Assembly (NCBI RefSeq): GCF_051257895.1
Contig: NZ_CP194331.1
Location: forward strand, 1,426,001 to 1,490,000
Source of the DNA: Gallionella straubiae
GTDB lineage: Bacteria > Pseudomonadota > Gammaproteobacteria > Burkholderiales > Gallionellaceae
Direction of reading: 5' to 3'
DNA: 64,000 nt
The position numbers were made by a program, and so were the translations under genes. Shown piece by piece: positions 24,418 to 32,728 of this stretch. Positions within the stretch are counted from its first letter, which is position 1. Every line of letters starts with the position of its first letter. The notes under the pieces are model-generated. The model saw only the letters and a program-made list of their open reading frames with translations. It ran no database searches and was not told the DNA's origin.

Positions 24418-24879
24418 TTAATCGCCCCAGACTTCGGTGCTGCGCACGTAACCTGTATCCCCGTCCTGATGGCGCACCTTGACCCAGCCGGTGCCGGTCG
24501 ATTCGAGGCGCTCCAGCGCTACCTGCTGGCGCACCTGGAACAGGCGTGCCGCGCCCGGGTCAGGCTCGGCGCGCACATCCAGCAGCGGCGGCAACGCAAA
24601 CACGTAGCGCTTGCTGCTCAGCGCGCGCTTCTCCACCCAGTACAACCCTCCGGAGCGGTCGCGCACCTTGACCCAGCTGTCCAGCGCAACCACTTGTTCA
24701 AAGGGCATATAGCGATTCACCACAAACAGCTTTTTCGCCTTGAGCGAGGGCGCGTCGTAAAGGATCGCACTGCTCTCGCCGACCGACACATACTCCACCG
24801 CACTGGCCGCAGTCGCGCCGCACAGCAGCACGACTGCGGCTATCAAACCGGCCAGATACGATGAATGGCGCAGTTTCAT
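24418..24879 (-). CDS. Exported SH3-domain protein
   Basis: This 153-residue protein has a signal peptide or N-terminal anchor (YLAGLIAAVVLLCGATAASA) followed by two bacterial SH3-like repeats. Key segments are VSVGESSAILYDAPSLKAKKL / WVKVRDRSGGLYWVEKRAL and LLDVRAEPDPGAARLFQV / WVKVRHQDGDTGYVRSTEVWGD, each shown here in short pieces. Such domains usually bind peptidoglycan or metal-linked ligands in the periplasm. The start codon overlaps the secB stop (TGATG), so the frame upstream is rejected. It lies between secB and gpsA, a position common in betaproteobacteria. Confidence 0.85.
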   Translation of the reverse strand: MKLRHSSYLAGLIAAVVLLCGATAASAVEYVSVGESSAILYDAPSLKAKKLFVVNRYMPFEQVVALDSWVKVRDRSGGLYWVEKRALSSKRYVFALPPLLDVRAEPDPGAARLFQVRQQVALERLESTGTGWVKVRHQDGDTGYVRSTEVWGD

Positions 24880-25340
24880 CAGTGAGTGGTAGCCGCCGCG
24901 ATCTGTTCCTGCTTGTGCTGCTGGTAAAGCAGGTCGAAGTTGACCGGGTTCAGCATCACCGGCGCAAATCCGGCGCGCACGGTAAGGTTGGAAACCACTT
25001 CGCGCAAATACGGGAACAGGATGTTCGGGCACATCACCGACAACACCGGTTCCATGTCTTCGCTGGGCAAATTGCTCAGGCGGAAGATGCCGGCCTGTTT
25101 GACCTCGATCAGGAACATCACTTTTTCGCCGATCTTGGCCGTCACCGTGTTGGTGATCACCACTTCGTATACGTCCGCGTCAATCTTCCCGGTCTGGGTA
25201 TTCAATTGCACGTCGATATTGGGGCTTTCGCGCTCCAGAAAAATATTCGGCGCGTGCGGAATCTCCAGCGAGAGATCCTTCACGTAGATTTTTTCGATGT
25301 TGAATACGGGTTGATTGTTTTCCTGTGTTGCTTCAGTCAC
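24879..25340 (-). CDS. secB: Protein-export chaperone SecB
   Basis: This 153-residue tetrameric chaperone keeps precursor proteins unfolded and hands them to SecA. The FNIEKIYVKDLSLEIPHAP opening, VLSVMCPNILFPYLREVVS and FAPVMLNPVNFDLLY segments are diagnostic. The family starts just before the QPVFNIEK segment. The GTG at 25340 with GAGGAG upstream gives the normal length, whereas the longer frame (to 25427) overlaps grxC. It is part of the rhodanese-grxC-secB-gpsA arrangement. Confidence 0.94.
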   Translation of the reverse strand: MTEATQENNQPVFNIEKIYVKDLSLEIPHAPNIFLERESPNIDVQLNTQTGKIDADVYEVVITNTVTAKIGEKVMFLIEVKQAGIFRLSNLPSEDMEPVLSVMCPNILFPYLREVVSNLTVRAGFAPVMLNPVNFDLLYQQHKQEQIAAATTH

Positions 25341-25356
25341 GTCTTTCTCCTCTTTG

Positions 25357-25617
25357 TTATATTGCCAAAAGTTTATCCAGTTCACCGGCATGATCGAGCG
25401 CTGCCAGATCGTCATAGCCGCCAACATGTTTGCCGCCGATATAAATCTGCGGCACGGTACGCCGTCCGGTTTTTTCCATCATTTCCACGCGCAACTCCGG
25501 ATGCAAATCGACGCGTATCTTCTCCACCTCCTGCACCCCCTTGCGCTGCAACAACTGCTCGGCACGGACGCAATACGGGCAGACGGCTGTGCAATACATC
25601 AACACCTTCGCCATCAT
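25357..25617 (-). CDS. grxC: Glutaredoxin 3 (GrxC)
   Basis: This 86-residue class I glutaredoxin has the dithiol active site CPYC (residues 14-17), the cis-proline region RTVPQIYIGGKHVGGYDDL and a normal length. It reduces disulfides with glutathione. The first of two consecutive ATGs overlaps the rhodanese stop codon. It precedes secB as in E. coli. Confidence 0.95.
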   Translation of the reverse strand: MMAKVLMYCTAVCPYCVRAEQLLQRKGVQEVEKIRVDLHPELRVEMMEKTGRRTVPQIYIGGKHVGGYDDLAALDHAGELDKLLAI

Positions 25618-26024
25618 TTATCCAGGGGCAAGTTGGCCTTCTGCCAAGCCATTATGCCGCCGGCCAGGCTATAAATCTGGGTAAATCCCTGCTTGCCCAG
25701 CAACCCGCATGCCGAGCCGGAACGGACGCTGGTGCGGCACACCACCACGATGGGCTGTTCCTTGTATTTTTCCAGTTCGCCGATACGTTCCTTGAGTTTG
25801 CCGAGCGGGATCAGCCTGGAATTCAAAATATGCCCTGCCTTGAATTCATCCTCTTCGCGCACATCCAGCACCAGGGCGTTCTTGTGGTTGATGAGTTGCA
25901 AGGCTGCGGAGCAATCCACCTCTTTGATGCCGCGAATGTGCTTGCCGAATATCGACCAGAACAGCATGACTCCGCTGATTACAGCAAGGGAAATCGGAAG
26001 GATGTTACTGATGATGAACTGCAC
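25614..26024 (-). CDS. Membrane-anchored rhodanese (YibN-like)
   Basis: This 136-residue protein has an N-terminal transmembrane helix (about residues 5-25) followed by one rhodanese domain. The active-site cysteine is in the loop CRTSVRSG, preceded by LDVREEDEFKAGHI. Rhodanese domains carry persulfide on this cysteine. In E. coli yibN precedes grxC-secB. Here the gene also overlaps by 20 bp the end of the oligosaccharyltransferase gene that terminates the sulfide module, so transcription may continue from one into the other. Confidence 0.9.
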   Translation of the reverse strand: MQFIISNILPISLAVISGVMLFWSIFGKHIRGIKEVDCSAALQLINHKNALVLDVREEDEFKAGHILNSRLIPLGKLKERIGELEKYKEQPIVVVCRTSVRSGSACGLLGKQGFTQIYSLAGGIMAWQKANLPLDK

Positions 26025-27852
26025 GCCGCCACTCCTGTTCTTTTTGGAGGGCGAATTCTAGCAGAGCTGAAAAATGTACGGGGTCTTTCTCCGCCAGCTC
26101 CTCCATTTGCCGCCGCACCCCGGAAAAATCCCCCGGATAGGACCAGATGGCCTGTAGCAGCAGCGTCCGGGCCTGCTCCTGCTGCCCGGCCTGCGCCAGC
26201 AGCAACGCCTGGCGGTACACTACGGCACCGATCGGCGCGAAGCGCAACACGCGGCCGTTCAATTCCAGCTTGTCCTCGATGCGCTCGCCGCTTACCTGAA
26301 TCAGCGAGCTCATGAACAGCTCGGCATAAGGCGACAGCCGCGATCCCTCATGCACCGCAACCAGGCCTCTCCAGGTGCGATCGAATGCGCTGCTGTCGGC
26401 AGCTGAAGCCTGTCCTGAGCTTGTCGAAGCGGCCGGACGTATCGCCAGCGTCCGTTCCAGCTCATGGTAGCCGCTGCGCAGTTGCGCCAGCGTCATCAGG
26501 CCCATCAACAGGACCGCCGCCACGGACATGCGCCCCAAATTACGCAACTCCAGCCGGTAGCGGGTCTCGTCCAGCGCGCCGAGCAGGAACGCCGCGACCG
26601 CGATGAAATAGGCATACCACAGCGGATATTCGAGCAAACTGTGGATGGCCAGCACGCCCAGCGCGGCATGCCCCCACCAGTGTGCGGCGCTTAACGTTGC
26701 ACGCCTCAGGCCATACAGCCAGATTCCCAGCGACCCGAACAGCGCCAGCAATCCTGCGATACCCGCTTCGGCGGCGAGCTGGAATACCAGGTTGTGCGCA
26801 TTGTTGTACAAGCCCGTGATGTTGCCCGGCTGCAACACCGGCAGCAGTTGGAAATGCTGCCAGGCGAATTGTCCGAACCCCGCCCCCAGCCACGGCGACT
26901 GCAGGAACATCAGCCCCGCCTCGCGCCACAGGTAGAGGCGGATACTTTCGCCCGCCTCTTCGCCGAACAGACGCTGCACCGTGTCGACGCTGCTCCCTGC
27001 GCCGGCCAGGAACGGCAGTTGCACAACCAGGTGCATCACGCCGAATCCGGCAATCAGAAACAGGCTGTAGCGCAACAGCGGCCGCTGCACGGCATCGCGG
27101 CGCGCCCACCACCAGGCCAGGCCGGCCATCATCAGCAAATACAGCCAGGAGCTGCGCGATCCGCTCAGGGTCATCACGAACAGCAGCGGCACGGCCAGCA
27201 CGATCACATAACCTGCCTTGAGCCGCTGCCGCTGGAGCAGCAGGCCGAGCGAGGCCAGCCCCAGCGCGACGTAATTGGCGAAATGGTTGGGTTGGGCGAG
27301 GTTGCCGAATACGCTGGAAGAGGTTTTCATCACGATCACCGAATTCAGCGGCGTATCCCAGCGGTAATGCTGCAGCACACCGGCCAGCGCGCTGAGCTCC
27401 GCGCCGATCAACAGGAAAACTGCCAGCACCGGCGCCACCTCCGCCAGACCGAAGCAGTCGCGTAATCTGGCGCCGAGCACCATCAGCAACGCCGCAAACA
27501 GCAGGTACAAGGCGTACAGCAGGGACTGGTCGAAATAGGCTATCTTGCCCAGCGCCGATTGCAGCAAAACCACGACGAGCAGCATGACCGGCAGTTGCAC
27601 GATGCGCGGGATTTCCGGTTGCCTCCAGAAATCGCGTGCGACCAGCGGCATCAGCGCCAGCATGCCGAGCAAGGCGCTCCACCATTCCTGGTAGAACGTG
27701 GTCAACGGATATTGATGGCGATAATGCAGAAAAGGCAAAACCCACATCATCCCGACGAGGGCGAGGCTGATGTGGGTTAAGCGCAGCGACTGGAACGGGT
27801 TTTTCAGCCCTGTTGTATTCAGATTTTGCAAGTACCTTCCTTGATGCCGCAT
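26005..27852 (-). CDS. PglL/Wzy-type O-oligosaccharyltransferase (pilin glycosylation candidate)
   Basis: This 615-residue inner-membrane protein has about 11-12 transmembrane helices, a large periplasmic loop and a soluble C-terminal tail. The Wzy_C signature LYNNAHNLVFQLAAEAG (about residues 345-361) places it in the Wzy/WaaL/PglL superfamily. The C-terminal extension and the overall layout favour PglL-type protein O-glycosylases that act on pilins. An MSHA locus lies 4 kb away. The start is uncertain: ATG 27852 overlaps the previous gene by 34 bp, and TTG 27831 has a better ribosome site (AAGGAAGG). Residues about 475-483 (ASTSSGQAS) derive from a dispersed repeat. Confidence 0.75.
   Translation of the reverse strand: MRHQGRYLQNLNTTGLKNPFQSLRLTHISLALVGMMWVLPFLHYRHQYPLTTFYQEWWSALLGMLALMPLVARDFWRQPEIPRIVQLPVMLLVVVLLQSALGKIAYFDQSLLYALYLLFAALLMVLGARLRDCFGLAEVAPVLAVFLLIGAELSALAGVLQHYRWDTPLNSVIVMKTSSSVFGNLAQPNHFANYVALGLASLGLLLQRQRLKAGYVIVLAVPLLFVMTLSGSRSSWLYLLMMAGLAWWWARRDAVQRPLLRYSLFLIAGFGVMHLVVQLPFLAGAGSSVDTVQRLFGEEAGESIRLYLWREAGLMFLQSPWLGAGFGQFAWQHFQLLPVLQPGNITGLYNNAHNLVFQLAAEAGIAGLLALFGSLGIWLYGLRRATLSAAHWWGHAALGVLAIHSLLEYPLWYAYFIAVAAFLLGALDETRYRLELRNLGRMSVAAVLLMGLMTLAQLRSGYHELERTLAIRPAASTSSGQASAADSSAFDRTWRGLVAVHEGSRLSPYAELFMSSLIQVSGERIEDKLELNGRVLRFAPIGAVVYRQALLLAQAGQQEQARTLLLQAIWSYPGDFSGVRRQMEELAEKDPVHFSALLEFALQKEQEWRRAVHHQ
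26408..26430. repeat. GCCTGTCCTGAGC-type repeat in frame within the oligosaccharyltransferase gene
   Basis: GCCTGTCCTGAGC plus TTGTCGAAGC, a dispersed repeat common in many proteobacterial genomes, is translated in frame as part of the C-terminal soluble tail. A variant with the same 13-mer is at 18280-18292. Confidence 0.65.
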
Positions 27853-28037
27853 TTAACCAGAATCCGCGTCAGCGGGCAGAATGCGGTGATACCGCTCTGG
27901 AACAGGTTCAGGCCGACAAAGGCCGTAAGCCACAAGAAATTCTTGCTGACAAACAGCGGGCTGGCTTCCACGCCCAGCAACAGGGAAACCAGGATGAATG
28001 TCCCGGCGACGATGTGCGTAATGCGTTCTGCATTCAT
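27819..28037 (-). CDS. DUF2892-type (YgaP-like membrane domain) small protein
   Basis: This 72-residue protein has two hydrophobic segments and matches the DUF2892 pattern: ERITHIVAGTFILVSLLLG, a short loop, and FVGLNLFQSGITAFCPLTRIL with the conserved Cys. The same domain forms the membrane part of the rhodanese YgaP and accompanies BigR/SqrR-regulated sulfide genes. It follows the RND pump and overlaps the glycosyltransferase gene by 34 bp. A role in sulfide or persulfide handling is inferred from context. Confidence 0.85.
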   Translation of the reverse strand: MNAERITHIVAGTFILVSLLLGVEASPLFVSKNFLWLTAFVGLNLFQSGITAFCPLTRILVKCGIKEGTCKI

Positions 28038-28100
28038 GATAAAGCTCCTACTCTGGTTGAAAAATTCTACTGGAATTTTAGTTACGGCATAACCTGAAGA

Positions 28101-31100
28101 TTAGCCTTCACTGAAACTTCGTTTTCGGTACAGCGTGGCGTAATACAGCACCGGGATGACAATCAGCGTCAGCAAAGTGGAGACGAGGATACCGAAGATC
28201 AGGGAGATGGCCAGCCCGTTGAAAATCGGATCGTCGAGGATGAACAGCGCACCCAGCATCGCCGCCAGTGCGGTCAGGACGATGGGCTTGGCGCGCGCCC
28301 CGGCGGCGTTGATGACCGCCTGCTGCAGCGCCACCCCCTCTTGCAGCTGCAGGTTGACGAAGTCCACCAGCAGGATCGAATTGCGCACGATGATGCCGGC
28401 CAGCGCGATCATGCCGATCATCGAGGTCGCGGTGAACTGGCTGCCGAGCAGCGCGTGGCCGGGCATCACGCCGATGAGGGTGAGCGGGATCGGCGCCATG
28501 ATGACGAGCGGCACGAGATAGGACTTGAACTGCGCCACCACCAGCAGATAGATCAGGATCAGCCCCACGCCGTAGGCGATGCCCATGTCGCGAAAAGTCT
28601 CGAAGGTCACCTGCCATTCGCCGTCCCACTTCAGCGCGTAGCCGGCATAGGGGTCGCCGGGCTGTTTGAAGTAGTAGCTCTCCAGCTTGCCGCCCTGCTC
28701 CAGCGCCATGCCGCCGACCTTGCCATTGACGCCGAACATGCCGTACAGCGGGCTGTCCAGCTTGCCCGCCATGTCGCCGAACACATACACCACCGGCAGC
28801 AGATCCTTGTGATAGATCGGGTATTCGCGCGACTCAGGGATCACCTGCACCACTTCCGAGAGCGGCACCAGTACACCGTCCTTCGCGCGCACCTTGAGCT
28901 TGAGCACCTCGTCGATGCGGCTGCGCCGCTCGGCGGGCAGGCCGATGCGCAGCGGCGGCGCATACTTCGCATTGGCATCGTGCAGCGAAGCGACATCCTG
29001 GCCGGCCAGCGCCGCGCCGATCACATCCACGATGTCGCGCGGCGCGACCCCGAGCAGCGCGGCCTTGCTCTGCAGGACATGCAGCAGCAGCTTGGGCGCG
29101 GGTTCGGTGACGGTATCGTCGATGCCGACGATGCCTTCGGTCTTGCCGAACTGTTCGCGCACCTTGCCGGCCACCTTGCGCGCGCCCTCGTAATCCGGTC
29201 CGTAGATTTCCGCGACGATCGGCGACATCACCGGTGGGCCGGGCGGCACCTCGACGACCTTGACCTTCGCGCCCCAGGCATCGGCGATCTTCTGCACCGG
29301 CTCAAGCACGGCAGTGGCGATCTCGTGGCTGCTGCGGCTGCGCTGGTGCTTGCCTTTCAGATTGACCTGGATGTCACCCTGCGCGGCGGCGCTGCGCAAA
29401 TAGTACTGGCGCACCAGGCCGTTGAAGTTGATCGGCGACGCCGTGCCCGCATAGGCTTGGTAATCGGTCACTTCCGGCACGGTCGCGAGATAGCCGCCGA
29501 TCTCGTGCAGCACCGCGCTGGTCTGCTCCAGCGCGGTGCCGCTGGGCATGTCCACCACGATCTGGAATTCCGACTTGTTATCGAACGGCAGCATCTTCAG
29601 GATCACCAGCTTCACCACGCCCAGCGATACCGCAAACAGCAGGCCGCCGAGAATCGCCAGCCACAGCTTGCGGCGCGCCGGCTTACCCTGTGCGCCGTTC
29701 AGGAACGGACTCAGGCGCTCGCTGAAGAAGCGGCTGATCGCCGCGCCATGCCTGTCCATGGGCGCGGCATGGGAAGATGCCGCATCGTGCGACCCAGCAA
29801 AGCGCCACACCAGCCACGGCGTGACGACGAACGCCACCGCCAGCGAGATCAGCATGCCCATGCTCGCGTTGATCGGGATCGGGCTCATGTACGGCCCCAT
29901 CAGGCCGCTGACGAAGGCCATCGGCAGCAATGCGGCAATCACCGTGAAGGTCGCGAGGATGGTCGGGCTGCCCACCTCGTCCACCGCCTCGGGAATGATT
30001 TCGAGCAAGGGCCGCTGAGGCTCCAGGGCGCGGCGGCGATGGATGTTCTCCACGACTACGATCGCGTCGTCGACCAGGATGCCGATGGAGAAAATCAGCG
30101 CGAACAGCGAGACGCGGTTCAGCGTGAAGCCCCACGCCCAGGAGGCGAACAGCGTCGCTGCGAGCGTGAGCATCACCGCGATGCCGACCACCAGCGCCTC
30201 GCGCCGCCCCATGGCAAACCACACCAGCGCGACCACGGCGAAGGTGGCGAACAGCAGCTTCTGGATCAGCTTCATCGCCTTGTCGTTGGCGGTCTCGCCG
30301 TAGTTGCGCGTGACGCTGACCTGCACGTCGGCGGGGATCACGCTGCCTTTGAGTTCGTTCACGCGCGCGAGCAACCGGTCGGCGATCTCCACCGCGTTCG
30401 CGCCGGGCTTCTTGGTGATGGCCAGCGTGACGGCGGGGAATTCGCCTTTCGCCGCAATCTGCTTGTCCGCTGCGGCCATCCCGGTTCCCAGCCACACGTA
30501 GCTGCCCGGCTGGTCCGCCCCATCCTGCACCTCGGCGACATCGCGTAAAAACACCGGCTTGCCATTGGCGACGCCGACCACCAGTTGCCGCACTTCACTG
30601 GCGTCGCTCAGGAAACTGCCGGTTTGCACCAGCACTTCGCGGTTGCCTTGCACCAGCGTGCCGGAATTCTGCGAGGCGTTGGCGGACTGCAAGGCCGCGC
30701 GGATGTCCTGCATGGTGAGCTGGTAGGCATTCAGGCTTTCCGGCCGGAGCAGCACGCGCACCATGCGTTGCGTCGCACCCAGCGTACTCACTTCGCGCGT
30801 GCCCGGCACGCGCTTCAGGTCGGCCTCGATGGCATGCGCCACCTGCGTCAATTCGATGCCGCCGCCTGCCGCCTGCTCGCGCCACAGGGTCAGCGCGACG
30901 ACCGGCACGTCGTCGATACCCTTGGCCTTGATGATGGGCGGGGCGACCCCCTGCGTGGGCGGCAGCCAGTCGGCGTGGGAGTGCACCACATCGTAGAGTT
31001 TCACCAGCGAATCGATATGCTCCTCGCCGACCTTGAACTGCACGGTGACGACCGCCATGCCCGGCTGCGACACCGAATACACATGATCCACCCCGGCGAT

Positions 31101-31328
31101 CTGCGACAGCACCTGCTCGGCGGGAGTCGCCACGGTCTGCGCGACATCCCTGGCCGATGCGCCCGGATAGGCGATCATCACGTTCGCCATGGTCACGCTG
31201 ATCTGCGGCTCTTCCTCGCGCGGCGTCACCAGCACGGCGAACGCCCCCAGCAGCACGGCGACGAGCGCCAGCAGCGGGGTCATCTGCGAGTGCAGGAAGT
31301 ATCTGGCGATGCGCCCTGAAATGCCCAT
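28101..31328 (-). CDS. RND efflux transporter permease (HAE1-type)
   Basis: This inner-membrane proton-driven pump of about 1075 residues has the RND layout of one helix, a large periplasmic loop, six helices, a second loop and five helices. Motifs include GISGRIARYFLHS at the start, ISVTMANVMIAYPGASARDVAQTV in short form and LFALIFSIGILVDDAIVVVENI, whose acidic pair lies in helix 4. ATG 31328 matches the usual N terminus, and ATG 31376 would add 16 atypical residues. It lies in one operon with a membrane fusion protein and SQR under an SqrR-like regulator. No outer-membrane factor gene is nearby. The substrate is unknown. Confidence 0.9.
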   Translation of the reverse strand: MGISGRIARYFLHSQMTPLLALVAVLLGAFAVLVTPREEEPQISVTMANVMIAYPGASARDVAQTVATPAEQVLSQIAGVDHVYSVSQPGMAVVTVQFKVGEEHIDSLVKLYDVVHSHADWLPPTQGVAPPIIKAKGIDDVPVVALTLWREQAAGGGIELTQVAHAIEADLKRVPGTREVSTLGATQRMVRVLLRPESLNAYQLTMQDIRAALQSANASQNSGTLVQGNREVLVQTGSFLSDASEVRQLVVGVANGKPVFLRDVAEVQDGADQPGSYVWLGTGMAAADKQIAAKGEFPAVTLAITKKPGANAVEIADRLLARVNELKGSVIPADVQVSVTRNYGETANDKAMKLIQKLLFATFAVVALVWFAMGRREALVVGIAVMLTLAATLFASWAWGFTLNRVSLFALIFSIGILVDDAIVVVENIHRRRALEPQRPLLEIIPEAVDEVGSPTILATFTVIAALLPMAFVSGLMGPYMSPIPINASMGMLISLAVAFVVTPWLVWRFAGSHDAASSHAAPMDRHGAAISRFFSERLSPFLNGAQGKPARRKLWLAILGGLLFAVSLGVVKLVILKMLPFDNKSEFQIVVDMPSGTALEQTSAVLHEIGGYLATVPEVTDYQAYAGTASPINFNGLVRQYYLRSAAAQGDIQVNLKGKHQRSRSSHEIATAVLEPVQKIADAWGAKVKVVEVPPGPPVMSPIVAEIYGPDYEGARKVAGKVREQFGKTEGIVGIDDTVTEPAPKLLLHVLQSKAALLGVAPRDIVDVIGAALAGQDVASLHDANAKYAPPLRIGLPAERRSRIDEVLKLKVRAKDGVLVPLSEVVQVIPESREYPIYHKDLLPVVYVFGDMAGKLDSPLYGMFGVNGKVGGMALEQGGKLESYYFKQPGDPYAGYALKWDGEWQVTFETFRDMGIAYGVGLILIYLLVVAQFKSYLVPLVIMAPIPLTLIGVMPGHALLGSQFTATSMIGMIALAGIIVRNSILLVDFVNLQLQEGVALQQAVINAAGARAKPIVLTALAAMLGALFILDDPIFNGLAISLIFGILVSTLLTLIVIPVLYYATLYRKRSFSEG

Positions 31329-31410
31329 GCGTTTTTTCCGGTGACCTTTTATCTGGCGGCATGAAGTCTGGTGCATGACCCACCGTCACTTCATGCCAGT
31401 CAAAAGCGGC

Positions 31411-32682
31411 TTACTTCAGCTTTTCCACACCCATCGCCTTCAGCACGACCTTCTCGTAGATCGGCTCGGAGCTGCCCTTCTTCATCTTGCGGATGAAGTA
31501 TTTCTCGAAGGCGACCTTGGCCAGGTGCACCCACTTGCCCTCCGAGAACCAGTTCACGTTGCGCGGCGGGATCTGCGGTATCGCCACGAACGCGATGCCG
31601 CCGTCGCCGAAGTCCGCGAGGCAGACCGCATTCCAGGTCGCCTTGCTGGTCGGCGGGTTGCCGGTCAGCTCGGAATGGATGTTGTGCACCGTCGCGGTCA
31701 CCATCGACTCGATCATGTAGCCGGTCTTCGGGGTACCGCAAGGAACCGGAGTCGCTTCCACCGGCGGGATCGCGACGCACACGCCGACCGAATAGATGTT
31801 TTTGTATTTCGGGTTGCGCTGATGCTCGTCCACGATGATGAAGCCGCGCGGATTGGTCAGCCCCTCGATGCCGAACACCGCATCCACACCCTTGAAGGCG
31901 GGCAGCATCATGCTGTAGGCGAACGGCAGCTCGTGCTTCTTCTTTTCGTTGCCCGCCTCGTCGACCTCGGTGACATACATCTTGCCTGCCTCGATCTTGG
32001 TGACCTTGGCGTTGCATATCCACTTGATATGCCGATCGCGCATCGCCGATTCGATCATGCCCTTGGAGTCTCCCACGCCGCCCAACCCAAGATGGCCGAT
32101 ATAGGGCTCGGAGGTCACGAAGGTCATCGGCACCTTGTTGCGTATCTTGCGGCGGCGCAAGTCGTTTTCCATGATGAAGGCATATTCGTATGCAGGGCCG
32201 AAGCAGGATGCGCCCTGTACCGCACCGACCACGATCGGGCCGGGGTTCTGGGCAAATTGTTCCCATATGTCGTGCGACTTCATCGCGTGATCGACATGGC
32301 AGACCGAGTGGGTATGCCCGCCATGCGGCCCCATGCCATCGATTTCCTCAAAGGCCAGCTTGGGGCCGGTGGCGATCACCAGGAAATCGTATTTCACCGA
32401 CTGGCCGTCGTTCAGTTCGAGGCGGTTCTCTTCGGGATGCACGCGTTTCACGCCGACGGAGATGAAGTCGATGCCCTTGCGCTCCAGATAGGGGCGTACC
32501 GGAAACTCGATATCTTCGCGGTCGCGCCATTTCACGCCCACCCAGGGATTGGACGGCACGAAGTGGAAGTTCTCGCTGTTCGAGATCACCGTCACCTTGT
32601 CGCCCTTGCGAATTTTTTCCTGCATTTCATAGGCCATCGGCATTCCGCCGATGCCCGCCCCCATGATTACGATATGCGCCAT
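31411..32682 (-). CDS. sqr: Type I sulfide:quinone oxidoreductase
   Basis: This 423-residue peripheral membrane flavoprotein oxidises sulfide to sulfane sulfur and passes electrons to quinone. The FAD motif GAGIGGMPMAYEM opens the protein. Three cysteines (C128 in HSVCHVDHA, C160 in GASCFGPAYEY, C354 in WNAVCLADFG) fall almost exactly where Acidithiobacillus ferrooxidans SQR has Cys128, Cys160 and Cys356. The C-terminal amphipathic helix KWVHLAKVAFEKYFIRKMKKG should bind the membrane (two short pieces). GGAGGG precedes the ATG. Its presence links the window to sulfide use or detoxification. Confidence 0.93.
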   Translation of the reverse strand: MAHIVIMGAGIGGMPMAYEMQEKIRKGDKVTVISNSENFHFVPSNPWVGVKWRDREDIEFPVRPYLERKGIDFISVGVKRVHPEENRLELNDGQSVKYDFLVIATGPKLAFEEIDGMGPHGGHTHSVCHVDHAMKSHDIWEQFAQNPGPIVVGAVQGASCFGPAYEYAFIMENDLRRRKIRNKVPMTFVTSEPYIGHLGLGGVGDSKGMIESAMRDRHIKWICNAKVTKIEAGKMYVTEVDEAGNEKKKHELPFAYSMMLPAFKGVDAVFGIEGLTNPRGFIIVDEHQRNPKYKNIYSVGVCVAIPPVEATPVPCGTPKTGYMIESMVTATVHNIHSELTGNPPTSKATWNAVCLADFGDGGIAFVAIPQIPPRNVNWFSEGKWVHLAKVAFEKYFIRKMKKGSSEPIYEKVVLKAMGVEKLK

Positions 32683-32728
32683 GTTGCTACCCTCCGTAAG
32701 TTGATGAACTGCACGTGAATCGATACTG

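Noticed and set aside
28341..30548. 735-codon plus-strand frame opposite the RND pump gene
   Set aside because: Shadow of the pump's codon bias. The RND motifs are all on the minus strand.
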